Positions 19,403 through 27,925 of a DNA stretch of 64,000 nucleotides are shown piece by piece. A program made the translations under genes and the position numbers. Below the pieces are notes generated by a model. That model did no database searches. It was not told the DNA's origin and was given only the letters and a program-made list of their open reading frames with translations. Each line of letters starts with the position of its first letter. The stretch's first letter is position 1. This DNA is from RYN-230 sp963782185 (GTDB lineage: Bacteria > Actinomycetota > Actinomycetes > Streptosporangiales > Streptosporangiaceae). The stretch covers positions 15,742 through 79,741 of the forward strand of contig CAWAJB010000018.1 in assembly GCA_963782185.1 (NCBI GenBank), read 5' to 3'.

Positions 19403-20059
19403 GTGCCCGTATCCGAAGCTGAGTCATTGCCGGTTCTCGACGCCCTGCACTCCACCCCGGCCCGCCGGTACCTGTCTGCCGAGCCCATTCCGGAGGACGT
19501 CATCTGGGCCATTCTCGACGCGGCCGTGCGCGGCCCGACCGGCGGAAACCGCCAGGGGTGGGGCTGGGTCGTGGTCACCGACCCGGCGATCAAGCAGTAG
19601 GTGGCCGGGTGGTACCTGGAGGGGTGGAACCGGGCGTACGGCAGCCGGCGGGAGGAGATCCTGGCCGCGCCGCCCGGCCCGGACGGGCTGACCCCGCGTT
19701 CGTTCCTGGCCGCCGAGCACCTGGCTCATCACATCGCGGATGCCCCGGTGTGGATCTTCCCGGTGCTGCGCCACGCGGCCGATGCGCACAGCCCCCGGCT
19801 GGGCAGCTCGATCTACGGGGCGGTGCAGCAGCTCATCCTGGCCGCCCGGGCCTACGGCGTGGGCACCACCCTGACCACGCTCTACTCCGGCCACGAGGAC
19901 GAGGTGCGGGAGCTGCTCGGCCTGCCCGGGGACGCGCTGACCATGGGACTGCTGCCGCTGGGCTATCCCGCCCGCGGCCGCTGGGCTCAGCCGAAACGCC
20001 GCCCCGTGGAAGAGGTGACGCACTGGAACGGGTGGGGAGCCACCCGACGCCGCCCCTGA
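19403..20059 (+). pseudogene. Nitroreductase-family protein interrupted by an in-frame TAG
   Basis: A single frame runs from GTG 19403 (AGAGGA 7 nt upstream) to 20059 but is cut by TAG at 19598-19600, after 65 codons. Before the stop lies the flavin-binding start of a nitroreductase (LHSTPARRYLS, RGPTGGNRQGWGWVVV). After it the family continues in the same frame (GSSIYGAVQQLILAARAYGVGTTLTT, PLGYPARGRW). With the stop read through, the 218 residues are normal for the family. The context CAG-TAG-G fits a simple CAG to TAG change or a sequence error. These FMN/NAD(P)H enzymes reduce nitro or enone compounds. The start of the second part is GTG, so internal reinitiation is conceivable. Confidence 0.8.
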
Positions 20060-20151
20060 CCCAGCGTCAGGCTGGGCGATGGCGCGCGTAATCCCGTGGG
20101 TGGGGCCCCGCGCCAGGCGAGCGCGCAACGAGTTGTATCTGTCGTAACTCC

Positions 20152-20181
20152 TTGCGCTCTATACGCTACTATGCGTAATAG
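20152..20181 (+). promoter_or_regulatory. Possible promoter for the DegT aminotransferase gene
   Basis: TTGCGC (20152-20157) and TAATAG (20176-20181) are spaced 18 bases apart in an AT-richer island about 150 nt before the aminotransferase start. The match to a primary-sigma promoter is moderate. The rest of the gap 20060-20328 shows no gene. Confidence 0.35.
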
Positions 20182-20328
20182 GAGCCTGGTTGGGATACCG
20201 CTCCCGGCCGGAGTGACGGTGCGCCGCGGGGCCCCGACCAGCACCCGCGGTGTGCGTCGCACCCCTCACTGTCGGCATGTGGGCAATGGCCGCCGCCGGT
20301 TCGCCACGACGCTCAGGGAGGAAGCACC

Positions 20329-21510
20329 ATGATCCCAGCCGCCCGACCCCTCCTGGGTGATGAGGAATGTGCTGCGGTTGACCGGGTGCTCCGGACCGGG
20401 ATGATTGCGGGGGGCCCGGAGGTCGCCGCTTTCGAGCAGGAGTTCGGCGCCCATCTGGCCAGCGGCCGGGCCTGTGTCGCGGTCAGCTCTGGCACGGCCG
20501 GCTTGCATCTGGGCCTGCTCGCCGCCGGGGTCGGGCCGGGGGATGAGGTGATCGTCCCGTCATTCACCTTCGCGGCGACCGCCAACTCCGTCGCGCTGGC
20601 CGGCGCCACCCCGGTGTTCGCCGACATCGAGCCCGACCACTTCTGCCTCGACCCCGACGCGGTCGAGGCCGCGGTGACCGGGCGCACCAAGGGCATCATG
20701 CCGGTGCACCTGTACGGCCACCCCGCGGACATGACCCGGCTGGGCGCGGTGGCCAGCCGGCACGGGCTGGCGATGTACGAGGACGCGGCCCAGGCCCACG
20801 GCGCCACCTGGCAAGGCCAGCCGGTCGGCGCCTTCGGCGAATTCGGCATGTTCAGCCTGTACCCGACCAAGAACATGACCTCAGGCGAAGGCGGCATGGT
20901 GTCCTGTACGGGCGGCCAGGTGGCCCGCATGATGGCGCTGCTGCGCAATCAGGGCGTGGAACGCAGGTATGACAACGAGATCGTCGGCTTCAACGCGCGG
21001 ATGACCGACGTGCACGCGGCCATCGGCCGGGTCCAGCTGGCCGAGCTGCCCGGCTGGACCCAGCAGCGCCAGGACAACGCCAAATTCCTCGACGCCAACC
21101 TGGCCGGCGTCGTGATACCGCCGGTGGCCGACGGCGCCATCCACGTCTACCACCAGTACACGATCAGGGTCCCAGGCGACCGCGACGGGTTCGCCAGGGC
21201 GCTGGCCAGCGAGCACGGCGTCGGCACCGGAATCTACTACCGCACCCCCACCCACCGGCTGTCATCATTCCATCTCAGCCTCGACCTCCCCGAGACCGAA
21301 CGCGCCGCCCGCGAAGTACTATCCCTGCCCGTCCACCACGCCCTATCCCCCGACGACCTCGAAACCATCGCAGACGCCGTCAACACCATCGCCAGAGCCG
21401 GTGTGTTAGGGCCACCTCGTGAGCTGCATGGCGGTGCGGTGGAAGTGGAGCCGGTGACCAGGATCGAACTGGTGACCTGCCGTTTACAAGACGGCTGCTC
21501 TGCCAACTGA
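20329..21510 (+). CDS. DegT/DnrJ/EryC1/StrS-family aminotransferase
   Basis: This PLP-dependent sugar aminotransferase family makes aminodeoxy sugars for antibiotics, lipopolysaccharide or cell-surface glycans. Signature stretches are SSGTAGLHLGLLAAGVGPGDEVIVPSFTF written in part as AVSSGTAGLHLG and DEVIVPSFTFAA; then YEDAAQAHGA, the catalytic lysine in FSLYPTKNMTSGEGG, and VGFNARMTDVHAAIG. GGGAGG 8-9 nt before ATG 20329 supports the start. The family part ends near ARAG (about 21400). The last 35 or so residues read through non-family sequence into the antisense of tRNA-Thr, and the stop lies inside that tRNA. No other sugar genes are nearby, so the product is unknown. Confidence 0.9.
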   Translation: MIPAARPLLGDEECAAVDRVLRTGMIAGGPEVAAFEQEFGAHLASGRACVAVSSGTAGLHLGLLAAGVGPGDEVIVPSFTFAATANSVALAGATPVFADIEPDHFCLDPDAVEAAVTGRTKGIMPVHLYGHPADMTRLGAVASRHGLAMYEDAAQAHGATWQGQPVGAFGEFGMFSLYPTKNMTSGEGGMVSCTGGQVARMMALLRNQGVERRYDNEIVGFNARMTDVHAAIGRVQLAELPGWTQQRQDNAKFLDANLAGVVIPPVADGAIHVYHQYTIRVPGDRDGFARALASEHGVGTGIYYRTPTHRLSSFHLSLDLPETERAAREVLSLPVHHALSPDDLETIADAVNTIARAGVLGPPRELHGGAVEVEPVTRIELVTCRLQDGCSAN

Positions 21511-21521
21511 GCTACACCGGC
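21446..21521 (-). tRNA. tRNA-Thr (anticodon TGT)
   Basis: On the minus strand the acceptor 5' arm GCCGGTG pairs with CACCGGC. The D-arm GCTCAGTTGGCAGAGC, anticodon stem-loop GCCGT-CTTGTAA-ACGGC and T-arm with GTTCGATCC all form. The anticodon TGT reads ACA (threonine). The discriminator T is followed by an encoded CCA (21446-21448). The 3' half is overlapped by the end of the convergent DegT gene. Confidence 0.97.
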
Positions 21522-21741
21522 GGGCTCGCTGAATCGTAGCCGACCGGCAGCCGGACGGGCGCGGCAGCAGCACAGCCAGGGCATCTGCCCCCTGCGGCCC
21601 CGTCCCGGATCCGTCCCGAGTCCGCCACGGCCCCGTCCCGCTTCAGATCACTTCTCGTCACCCCGGGGGAGCATTCCGCGAATCTTCGTCCCGCCGGGGG
21701 GAGCCAAATCTTCGGTTTACCACGTACTATCCGCTAAACGC

Positions 21742-21765
21742 GGTCACAAGGTCACAAGGTCACGA
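21742..21765 (+). repeat. 8-bp tandem repeat x 3 before the first MEDS gene
   Basis: ggtcacaa, ggtcacaa, ggtcacga lie head to tail and end about 14 nt before the MEDS start codon. They overlap the likely 5' leader and the GAGG ribosome-site region, so a regulator or slippage effect on translation is possible. TACTAT at 21725-21730 just upstream could be a -10 element, but I see no good -35 partner. Confidence 0.6.
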
Positions 21766-21778
21766 GGCGGTGGGGCGG

Positions 21779-22417
21779 ATGACCGGACCCGTACCTAGCG
21801 GTATCGATCAGATCGGACTGCTGCCGGGCAGCCACGTCTGCGCGTTCTACCGCGGGGACACCGATCGGGACCGGCTGCTCAGCGGTTACCTCGGCGCGGG
21901 GCTGACCGCCGGAGACAAGTGCATCTGCGTGGTGGACTCCGCGGACACCGCGCAGCGGCTCGAGTCGCTGCCCCGGGCCTGCGGCGAGCCCGGGCCCTAC
22001 ACCGGGCAGCTGGACATCCACCTGCCCGAATCGACCTACCTGGCCGGCGGGGAGTTCACCACCAGCGACATGCTCACGTTCTGGACCGAGAGCATGGTCA
22101 AGGCCGAGATCGAGGGGTACACCTTCTGCCGGCTGGTGGGCGAGATGACCTGGGCGCTGCGTGACGCGCCGGGAGTGGAGCACCTGGTCAGCTACGAGTC
22201 GGAGCTGAACCGCGTGACGCCCGGCTACCCCGTCGTCGTGCTGTGCCTGTACGACCTGGACCGGTTCAGCGGCGAGGTCGTGGTCAACGTGGTCAAGACC
22301 CACCCCCAGGTGCTGGTCCAGGGCATCCTCGTCGAGAACCCGTACTACGTCGGGCCGGATGAGTTCCTCAGCTCCGCGGATCCGGAGCCCGCGAACCCCA
22401 GGTCGGCGAGTGCCTGA
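21779..22417 (+). CDS. MEDS-domain (DcmR-like) sensory protein, copy 1
   Basis: This 212-residue protein consists of a MEDS domain only. The domain is named for methanogen/methylotroph DcmR sensory proteins and is thought to sense small hydrocarbon-derived ligands. Conserved pieces are GSHVCAFYRGDTDRDRLL, GDKCICVVDSAD, LPESTYLAGGEF, FCRLVGEMTWALRD, SYESELNR and LCLYDLDRFSGE. There is no DNA-binding or kinase domain, unlike DcmR or the anti-sigma relatives. The start at ATG 21779 is favoured by GGTGGGGCGG; GTG 21770 has too little spacing. It precedes the first PucR gene by 12 nt, so the two probably form one transcript. A second paralogue lies at 32873. A sensing role in the CoM island is inferred. 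Confidence 0.88.
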   Translation: MTGPVPSGIDQIGLLPGSHVCAFYRGDTDRDRLLSGYLGAGLTAGDKCICVVDSADTAQRLESLPRACGEPGPYTGQLDIHLPESTYLAGGEFTTSDMLTFWTESMVKAEIEGYTFCRLVGEMTWALRDAPGVEHLVSYESELNRVTPGYPVVVLCLYDLDRFSGEVVVNVVKTHPQVLVQGILVENPYYVGPDEFLSSADPEPANPRSASA

Positions 22418-22429
22418 CCGGCCGCGCGA

Positions 22430-24190
22430 ATGACCGCCGAGCAAACGACGAGGAACACCAGGCCCTCGGACACCGCGGCCGTGGTGCGGCTGCCCCGGCG
22501 GCCCGCCGGCGCGGGCGGGGCAGGCGGCGGCGACCTGCGCGAGCGGCTCGGTGAGTTCCGGGCCCTGCTGGTGATCTCGCTGCTGATGACCGAGTCGGTC
22601 AACGAGGAGCAGATCCTGGAGCTCGCCGCGTCCAGCGCCCCCGGGCTCGGCCCGGGGCGGATCGAGGGCTACGGCTTCACCGACGGCCAGTGGCGTCCCG
22701 GGCCCGGCCAGCCCGCGGCCGCGGCCGACGGCCTGACCAGGCAGCTGGCCGCGCTGGCCAGCGCGGGGGGCGCGGGGGGCGCAGTAGACCTGCCCGGCCG
22801 CCCCTGGGCCTGGGCCTACCCGCTGCGCGGCGTCGGCGGACTGCTCGGCCACCTGGTCGCCTCCTGCGACGAGGAACCCTCCGCCGAGCAGCGGTTCATG
22901 ATCCAGGTCATCGCCCAGCAGACCGGGGTGGCGGTGTCCAACGCCCGGCTGCACGCCCGGGAGCGTGCCACCGCGGCCGAGCTCGCCGCCACCAACGAGG
23001 CGCTCGCCGAGACCGTCACCACCCTGCAGCGCAGCATGGCCATCCACCAGCGGCTCACCCGGGTGGCGGTGTCCGGGGAAGGCCAGCCGGGCATCGCCAA
23101 GGCCCTGCACGAGCTCACCGGGATGCCGGTCGCGATCGAGGACCGCTACGGCAACCTGACCGCCTGGGCCGGCCCGGGCCGGCCGGACCCGTACCCGAAA
23201 GAATCCTTCGCCAAGCGCGAGCATGTGCTCCGCCGGCTGATGCGGGCCAGCTCACCGACACGGGACGGGGAGCGGCTCATCCTGCTCGCCTCGCCGCGCA
23301 CCGACGTGATGGGGGTCCTGGCCCTCATCGACCCGCAACGGCGCGCGGACCACGCCGACCTGGTCGCGCTGGAGCACGGCGCGACCGTGCTGTCCATGGA
23401 GCTGGCCCGGCTGCGCGGCATCGCCGACGCGGAACTGCGGCTGCGCCGTGACCTGGTCCATGACCTGCTGGCCGGGACCGACGACGAGAGCGCGCTGACC
23501 CGCGCCGAGGCCCTGGACTACGACCTGCGGCGGCCGCACCGGGTCGTGATCGTGGAGGGCAAGGGCCGGGCCCGGGCCCACGACGCCCTGCTGAGCGCGG
23601 TCCGCCGGGCCATGCGCCAGGCCCGGCAGGAGGGGCTGTTCGAGACCTGGTCCGGCAACGTGGCGGTGATCACCGCGGGCCAGGCCGACTGGGAGCAGCT
23701 GCGCCGCGCGGTCATGTCCGATCTCGGCGGCCAGGTCTGCCTGGGGGTGGGCGGCGCCGCGGCCCGTCCCTCGGAGCTGACCCGCTCCCTGCGCGAGGCG
23801 GGCCTCGCGCTGCGGCTGCAGAAGACGCTGCTGCCCGGCAACAGCGCCTGCGAGTACCCCAAGCTCGGCATCTTCCGGATGCTGGCCGCCATCCCGGACC
23901 TCACCGACGTGGACTCGTTCGTCCGCGAATGGCTCGGCAGCCTGCTCGACTACGACGCGCGCCGCAAGGCCGAACTGGTGCACACGCTCACCCAGTACCT
24001 GGAGCACGGCGGCAACTACGACGCGACCGCCGCCGAGCTGTCCGTGCACAAGAGCACGCTGAAATACCGGCTGCAGCGGATCCGCGAGCTCACCGGGCTG
24101 GAGCTGAACGACCCCGACGTGCACTTCAACCTGCAACTCGCCACCCGGGCCTGGGGCACTTTGCAGGCGCTGCACGACGAGCAGTATTGA
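22430..24190 (+). CDS. PucR-family transcriptional regulator with GAF-like sensor, copy 1
   Basis: This regulator has 586 residues. The N-terminal third resembles a GAF-type sensor (LGEFRALLVISLLMTES, GVAVSNARLHARERATAAELAATNEAL, leading into a coiled helix). A central PucR-like domain follows (HELTGMPVAIEDRYGNLTAW). The C-terminal HTH is of the PucR type (NYDATAAELSVHKSTLKYRLQRIRELTG). Such proteins usually activate catabolic operons in response to substrate. It lies just after MEDS copy 1 and 230 nt before the 2-oxopropyl-CoM reductase gene, which it plausibly controls. A paralogue with the same layout occurs at 27926. The unassigned gap 24191-24420 holds no gene that I recognise. Confidence 0.92.
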   Translation: MTAEQTTRNTRPSDTAAVVRLPRRPAGAGGAGGGDLRERLGEFRALLVISLLMTESVNEEQILELAASSAPGLGPGRIEGYGFTDGQWRPGPGQPAAAADGLTRQLAALASAGGAGGAVDLPGRPWAWAYPLRGVGGLLGHLVASCDEEPSAEQRFMIQVIAQQTGVAVSNARLHARERATAAELAATNEALAETVTTLQRSMAIHQRLTRVAVSGEGQPGIAKALHELTGMPVAIEDRYGNLTAWAGPGRPDPYPKESFAKREHVLRRLMRASSPTRDGERLILLASPRTDVMGVLALIDPQRRADHADLVALEHGATVLSMELARLRGIADAELRLRRDLVHDLLAGTDDESALTRAEALDYDLRRPHRVVIVEGKGRARAHDALLSAVRRAMRQARQEGLFETWSGNVAVITAGQADWEQLRRAVMSDLGGQVCLGVGGAAARPSELTRSLREAGLALRLQKTLLPGNSACEYPKLGIFRMLAAIPDLTDVDSFVREWLGSLLDYDARRKAELVHTLTQYLEHGGNYDATAAELSVHKSTLKYRLQRIRELTGLELNDPDVHFNLQLATRAWGTLQALHDEQY

Positions 24191-24420
24191 TCCGGGGGGC
24201 GACCCCCCTGGACCCCCGCTCGCCGCTGCGCGCCGAACGCCGGCTCGGCGAGCACCCGCCTGCGGCGGGCCCCGCCTCCCCGGCGCGCGCGCACGCTACG
24301 CCCCCCTGAACCCCGAAGGGCGACGCCCGGGCCGTTCTTCGTCCCCCGGTGACCTGCCCCGCCGGCGCAACGCTGGCGATGCTGAACAGGCAGCCAGCCA
24401 CCGGCATCGAGGGGTCACCG

Positions 24421-26079
24421 ATGATCGACGTACGCCACCCGGCCGACGGATTCAGGTCTTTGCGGGCGCGGATCGCCGCGCTCGGGACGCTCGGCGCGCG
24501 TGACCGCGGCGCGGACGGCACCCCCCTGACCGTGGGCGAGTGGGCGCTGCTCATCGACGACATCGTCGACCACCCGGCGGACAACACCGAGGGCCTGTGG
24601 AACGTGGCCGGCCCGGATGAGGACGACCGCGAGTACGACGCGATCTTCGTGGGCGGCGGCGCCGCCGGCCGGTTCGGCTCGGCCTTCCTGAAGGCCCGCG
24701 GCGGCCGCCAGCTCACCATCGACGCATGGCCGTTCCTGGGCGGCTCCTGCCCGCACCAGGCCTGCGTGCCGCACCACCTGTTCTCCGAGGCGGCCCGGGA
24801 GATGGACCTGGCCCGGCACATGCAAGGACGCCTCTGGTACCCGCCGTTCGACGAGAAGCGGGCCAGCATCCAGGAGATCGTGGACCTGTTCAAGGCCGGG
24901 CGGATGTACCCGCACGCCATCATGAACTGGCAGTCCAAAGAGCAGCTGGACATGGAGTTCATCCTCAACACCCCGGCCACGATCATCGACGCCCGCACGG
25001 TCGAGGTCGAGGGGCAGCGGTTCACAGCGCGCAACCTGGTGCTGTGCACCGGCGCGCGGACCCGGTACCCGGACATCCCCGGCATCCGGGCCAAGGGCGT
25101 GTACGACTTCGCCACGCTGATCGAGGACCTGGACTACGAGCCGAACCGCTGCGTGATCATCGGCGGGTCCAAGGTGGCGCTGGAGTACGGGTCGTTCTTC
25201 CAGGCCACCGGCTGCCAGACCACGATCCTGACCCGCAGCCCGCTGATGGAGACGGCCAGCCTGCACCACGTGGACTCAGGGCTGCGTGACTACGTCGTGG
25301 ACATGATGAAAGACCGGGGCATCGAGATCATCGAGGGCGCCGAACCGCTCGAGGTGCTCGGCAACGGCAAGGTCACCGGGGTCCGGTACACCGAGCCGGG
25401 CGGCGCGGTCCGGGAGATCGACACCGACTTCGTGTTCGTCGGCACCGGGGAGCGCCCTGACCTGTCCATGTACGCGCCGCTCGGGCTGGTCACCGACGAG
25501 CGCGGGTTCGTGATCGCGGACACCCACATGCGCACCTCGGTGCCTGGCGTGTACGCGGCCGGCGACCTGGTCGGGCCGCCGATGGAGATGTTCAAGGCCC
25601 GCAAGTGCGGGGTCGGCGCGGCCCGCAACATCATGGGCGAGGACTACGAGTTCGATTACACCTCCTACCCCGACTTCCTGCACACCACCTACGAGGTGAC
25701 CTGGTGCGGCCTGTCCGAGGCCGAAGCGAAGCAGAAGTACCGGAACGTTATCAAGATCCAGATGCCGCCGGACGACGCGGACCCGGAGACGTTCGCGCTC
25801 CCGGCCGCCGAGGGGTCGATGCTGTACGCGTTCACCCGGCCGGTGCTGTCCGGCTGGCTCAAGCTGGTCATCGACGCGGACAGCCGCAAGGTCCTCGGCG
25901 CACACCATGTCGGCTACGGGGCCAAGGACGCGTTCCAGTACATCGACTACCTGATCCGCCGGCCTGAGGGCTTCACCATGGACGAGATGGCCGAGCTGAA
26001 CGAGCTGTTCCTCAACCCGGAGCACTTCATCCAGCTGTGCCGGCTGCGGGCGGGCCAGCGCAGTCCGGTGAACCTGTGA
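24421..26079 (+). CDS. 2-oxopropyl-CoM reductase (carboxylating)-like flavoprotein
   Basis: This 552-residue protein is of the disulfide oxidoreductase family and closely resembles Xanthobacter 2-KPCC (XecC, EC 1.8.1.5), which cleaves 2-oxopropyl-CoM and carboxylates the product to acetoacetate. It has FAD loop VGGGAAGRFGS, with Arg84 at the position of the sulfonate-binding Arg56. The redox motif is FLGGSCPHQACVPHHL, with Cys110 and Cys115 four residues apart. PHAIMNWQSKEQL, EMFKARKCGVGAARN and GAHHVGYGAKDAFQY follow. The C-terminus has FLNPEHF (Phe530, His535), the 2-KPCC Phe/His pair in place of the usual His-Glu dyad. The second CoM arginine (Arg365 of XecC) is not clearly aligned (GERPDLS). 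The start at 24421 has GAGGGG 7 nt upstream. The next SDR overlaps by four bases. Confidence 0.93.
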   Translation: MIDVRHPADGFRSLRARIAALGTLGARDRGADGTPLTVGEWALLIDDIVDHPADNTEGLWNVAGPDEDDREYDAIFVGGGAAGRFGSAFLKARGGRQLTIDAWPFLGGSCPHQACVPHHLFSEAAREMDLARHMQGRLWYPPFDEKRASIQEIVDLFKAGRMYPHAIMNWQSKEQLDMEFILNTPATIIDARTVEVEGQRFTARNLVLCTGARTRYPDIPGIRAKGVYDFATLIEDLDYEPNRCVIIGGSKVALEYGSFFQATGCQTTILTRSPLMETASLHHVDSGLRDYVVDMMKDRGIEIIEGAEPLEVLGNGKVTGVRYTEPGGAVREIDTDFVFVGTGERPDLSMYAPLGLVTDERGFVIADTHMRTSVPGVYAAGDLVGPPMEMFKARKCGVGAARNIMGEDYEFDYTSYPDFLHTTYEVTWCGLSEAEAKQKYRNVIKIQMPPDDADPETFALPAAEGSMLYAFTRPVLSGWLKLVIDADSRKVLGAHHVGYGAKDAFQYIDYLIRRPEGFTMDEMAELNELFLNPEHFIQLCRLRAGQRSPVNL

Positions 26080-26816
26080 CGGCACCGGCCGCTACCCCCC
26101 GGGTGGCCGTGGTCACCGGGGGCGCCTCGGGGATCGGGCTGGCCACCTGCGGGCGGCTGCGCGACGAGGGGTTCGCAGTCGCCGCGCTGGACATGAAACC
26201 GGAGGGCGCGGCGGAGGCGGCGGCCATGACCCTGCGCTGCGACGTCACCGGGGAAGACGACGTGGCCCGAGCCATGGACCAGGTCGCGGAAAGACTCGGC
26301 CCCATCGACGTGCTGGTCAACAACGCGGGCATCACCGGCTCCCAGGCCGCGGCCCGCTGCCACGAGACCCCGGTGGCGGAGTGGGACCGGGTCCAGGCGG
26401 TCAACGTGCGCGGCCCGTTCCTGTGCAGCCGCGCGGTGCTGCCGTCCATGATCGCCCGCGGATCCGGGCACATCATCACGATCGCGTCGGTGGCCGGCCT
26501 GATCGCGTTCCCGGGCCGGTGCGCGTACACCGCCTCCAAGGGCGCGGCGCTGATGCTCACCCGGTCGATCGCGGTGGACTACGCGGCGGCGGGGATCCGG
26601 GCCAACGCCATCTGCCCCGGCATGGTCTACACCCCGATGACCAGCTGGCGGCTGGACCAGCCGGATCTGCGGGCGGCGGTGGAGGAGCGGATCCCGGCCG
26701 GCCGGGTGGCCGAGCCGGCGGAGATCGCGGACGCGGTCGCGTTGCTGGCTTCGGGGCGGCTCGGCTACATGACCGGTCACCCGCTGGTCCTGGACGGCGG
26801 GATGTCCGCGCTCTAG
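26076..26816 (+). CDS. 2-(R)-hydroxypropyl-CoM dehydrogenase-like SDR
   Basis: This short-chain dehydrogenase (246 residues) starts at GTG 26076, overlapping the 2-KPCC stop (GTGA). Glycine loop GGASGIGLA and NNAG are present. Catalytic Ser lies in IASVAG, Tyr151 and Lys155 in YTASKG. The residues that bind the CoM sulfonate in Xanthobacter R-HPCDH (Arg152, Arg196) have exact counterparts in FPGRCAY (Arg148) and MTSWRLDQPDLR (Arg192), four positions earlier, matching the shift of Tyr and Lys. It should oxidise R-hydroxyalkyl-CoM to oxoalkyl-CoM for the enzyme encoded just upstream. This is the best-supported substrate call in the cluster after 2-KPCC. Confidence 0.9.
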   Translation: MTAPAATPRVAVVTGGASGIGLATCGRLRDEGFAVAALDMKPEGAAEAAAMTLRCDVTGEDDVARAMDQVAERLGPIDVLVNNAGITGSQAAARCHETPVAEWDRVQAVNVRGPFLCSRAVLPSMIARGSGHIITIASVAGLIAFPGRCAYTASKGAALMLTRSIAVDYAAAGIRANAICPGMVYTPMTSWRLDQPDLRAAVEERIPAGRVAEPAEIADAVALLASGRLGYMTGHPLVLDGGMSAL

Positions 26817-26868
26817 GTGAGGGCGGTACGGCGGATGGTTTTCGTTGCGGAGAAGAAGGCGGGACACG

Positions 26869-27642
26869 ATGACGGGCAAGCTGGCCGGTAAGACAGCCGT
26901 GGTGACGGGGGCGGGCTCGGGCATCGGGCGGGCCGCCGCGGCCCTGTTCGCGCGGGAGGGGGCGGCGGTCGCGGTGCTGGACCTCAACGCCGACGCGGCC
27001 AAGGACGCGGCGCAGCAGATCACCGCCTCCGGCGGCACGGCGCTCGCCGTCGCGGCCAACGTCGCCGACCGGCTGCAGGTCACCAGTGCATTCGAACAGA
27101 TCCGCAACGAATACCGCCGCGTGGACATCCTTTACAACAACGCCGGTGTGAACAGCAGCGGGTCGGTCGTCAACGCCACGGAAGACGACTGGGACCGGAG
27201 CTTCGCGGTCAACGCCAAGGGCACGTTCCTGTGCTCCCAGGCCGCCGCGCCCTCCATGGTGGCCTCGGGCGGGGGGTCGATCATCAACCAGGGCTCGGTC
27301 GCCGCGCTGGTCGGCGTGGCGAACTTTGCCTCCTACTGCGCGTCCAAGGGCGCCGTGGTCGCGCTCACCCGGTCCATGTCCGTGGACCTGGCCCCGCGTG
27401 GGGTGCGGGTCAACGTGATCTGCCCGGGCACCGTGTACACGCCGCTGATGGAGCCGATGCTGCGGGCCCGCGGCGGCGGGGACATGGAGGCCGGGCTGGC
27501 GCTGACCGTGGCCAAGTACCCGATCGGGCGGCTCGGCACCCCGGAGGAGATCGCCGCGGTGGCGCTGTTCCTGGCCAGCGACGACTCCTCGTTCCTGACC
27601 GGCTCGGTGATCACCGCGGACGGCGGCATGACCTCCCAGTAG
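26869..27642 (+). CDS. 2-(S)-hydroxypropyl-CoM dehydrogenase-like SDR
   Basis: This SDR of 257 residues starts at ATG 26869 (AAGGCGGGA upstream; the ATG eight codons earlier has no ribosome site). Features: TGAGSGIGRAAAAL, NNAGV, Ser143 in QGSVAAL, Tyr156 and Lys160 in YCASKG, then CPGTVYTP and AKYPIGRLGTPEEIA. The last stretch closely follows Xanthobacter S-HPCDH (XecE). Lys216 corresponds to the sulfonate-contacting Lys214, but the partner Arg211 is Thr213 here. It may therefore take a related rather than identical thioether substrate. A perfect 20-bp palindrome downstream ends this unit. Assignment rests on similarity plus position next to the R enzyme. Confidence 0.85.
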   Translation: MTGKLAGKTAVVTGAGSGIGRAAAALFAREGAAVAVLDLNADAAKDAAQQITASGGTALAVAANVADRLQVTSAFEQIRNEYRRVDILYNNAGVNSSGSVVNATEDDWDRSFAVNAKGTFLCSQAAAPSMVASGGGSIINQGSVAALVGVANFASYCASKGAVVALTRSMSVDLAPRGVRVNVICPGTVYTPLMEPMLRARGGGDMEAGLALTVAKYPIGRLGTPEEIAAVALFLASDDSSFLTGSVITADGGMTSQ

Positions 27643-27726
27643 CCCCGTACCACCATCAGCCCCGCAGCCCCGGACTCCCCCCACTCCCCGCTCTCCCCCA
27701 CTCCCCCGCATCTCCCCCATTCCCTT

Positions 27727-27776
27727 CGTGATCATGGGCTTGCTGTTGCTATAGCCACAGCAAGCCCATGATCACG
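27727..27776. terminator. Perfect 20-bp inverted repeat after the dehydrogenase operon
   Basis: Arms 27727-27746 and 27757-27776 are exact reverse complements with a 10-base loop, an unusually long and not very GC-rich stem. It lies 85 nt after the second SDR stop and 150 nt before the next regulator. A strong terminator is the simple reading. An intergenic repeat or mobile palindrome is an alternative. Confidence 0.75.
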
Positions 27777-27925
27777 GGGCAAGCCGGGCGGCGGAACGTG
27801 GCCCGGGAAGACCAACCTGTCCTGGCAGGACAGGATCCGGGGCGGAGTTTGCCCCCGGGCTCGGTTAGTTCTGGCCCCGAGAAGATCTACGCTCCGGGTG
27901 AGCCGATCCACGGGGCGGTGGAAGC

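Noticed and set aside
21446..21521. tRNA-Thr as the integration site of the CoM island
   Set aside because: The island lies on the 5' side of the tRNA; classical integration is at the 3' end. No integrase or direct repeat was seen.
24421..26079. Mercuric reductase or dihydrolipoamide dehydrogenase
   Set aside because: The redox motif CPHQAC, the Phe/His pair replacing His-Glu, and the neighbours fit 2-KPCC far better.
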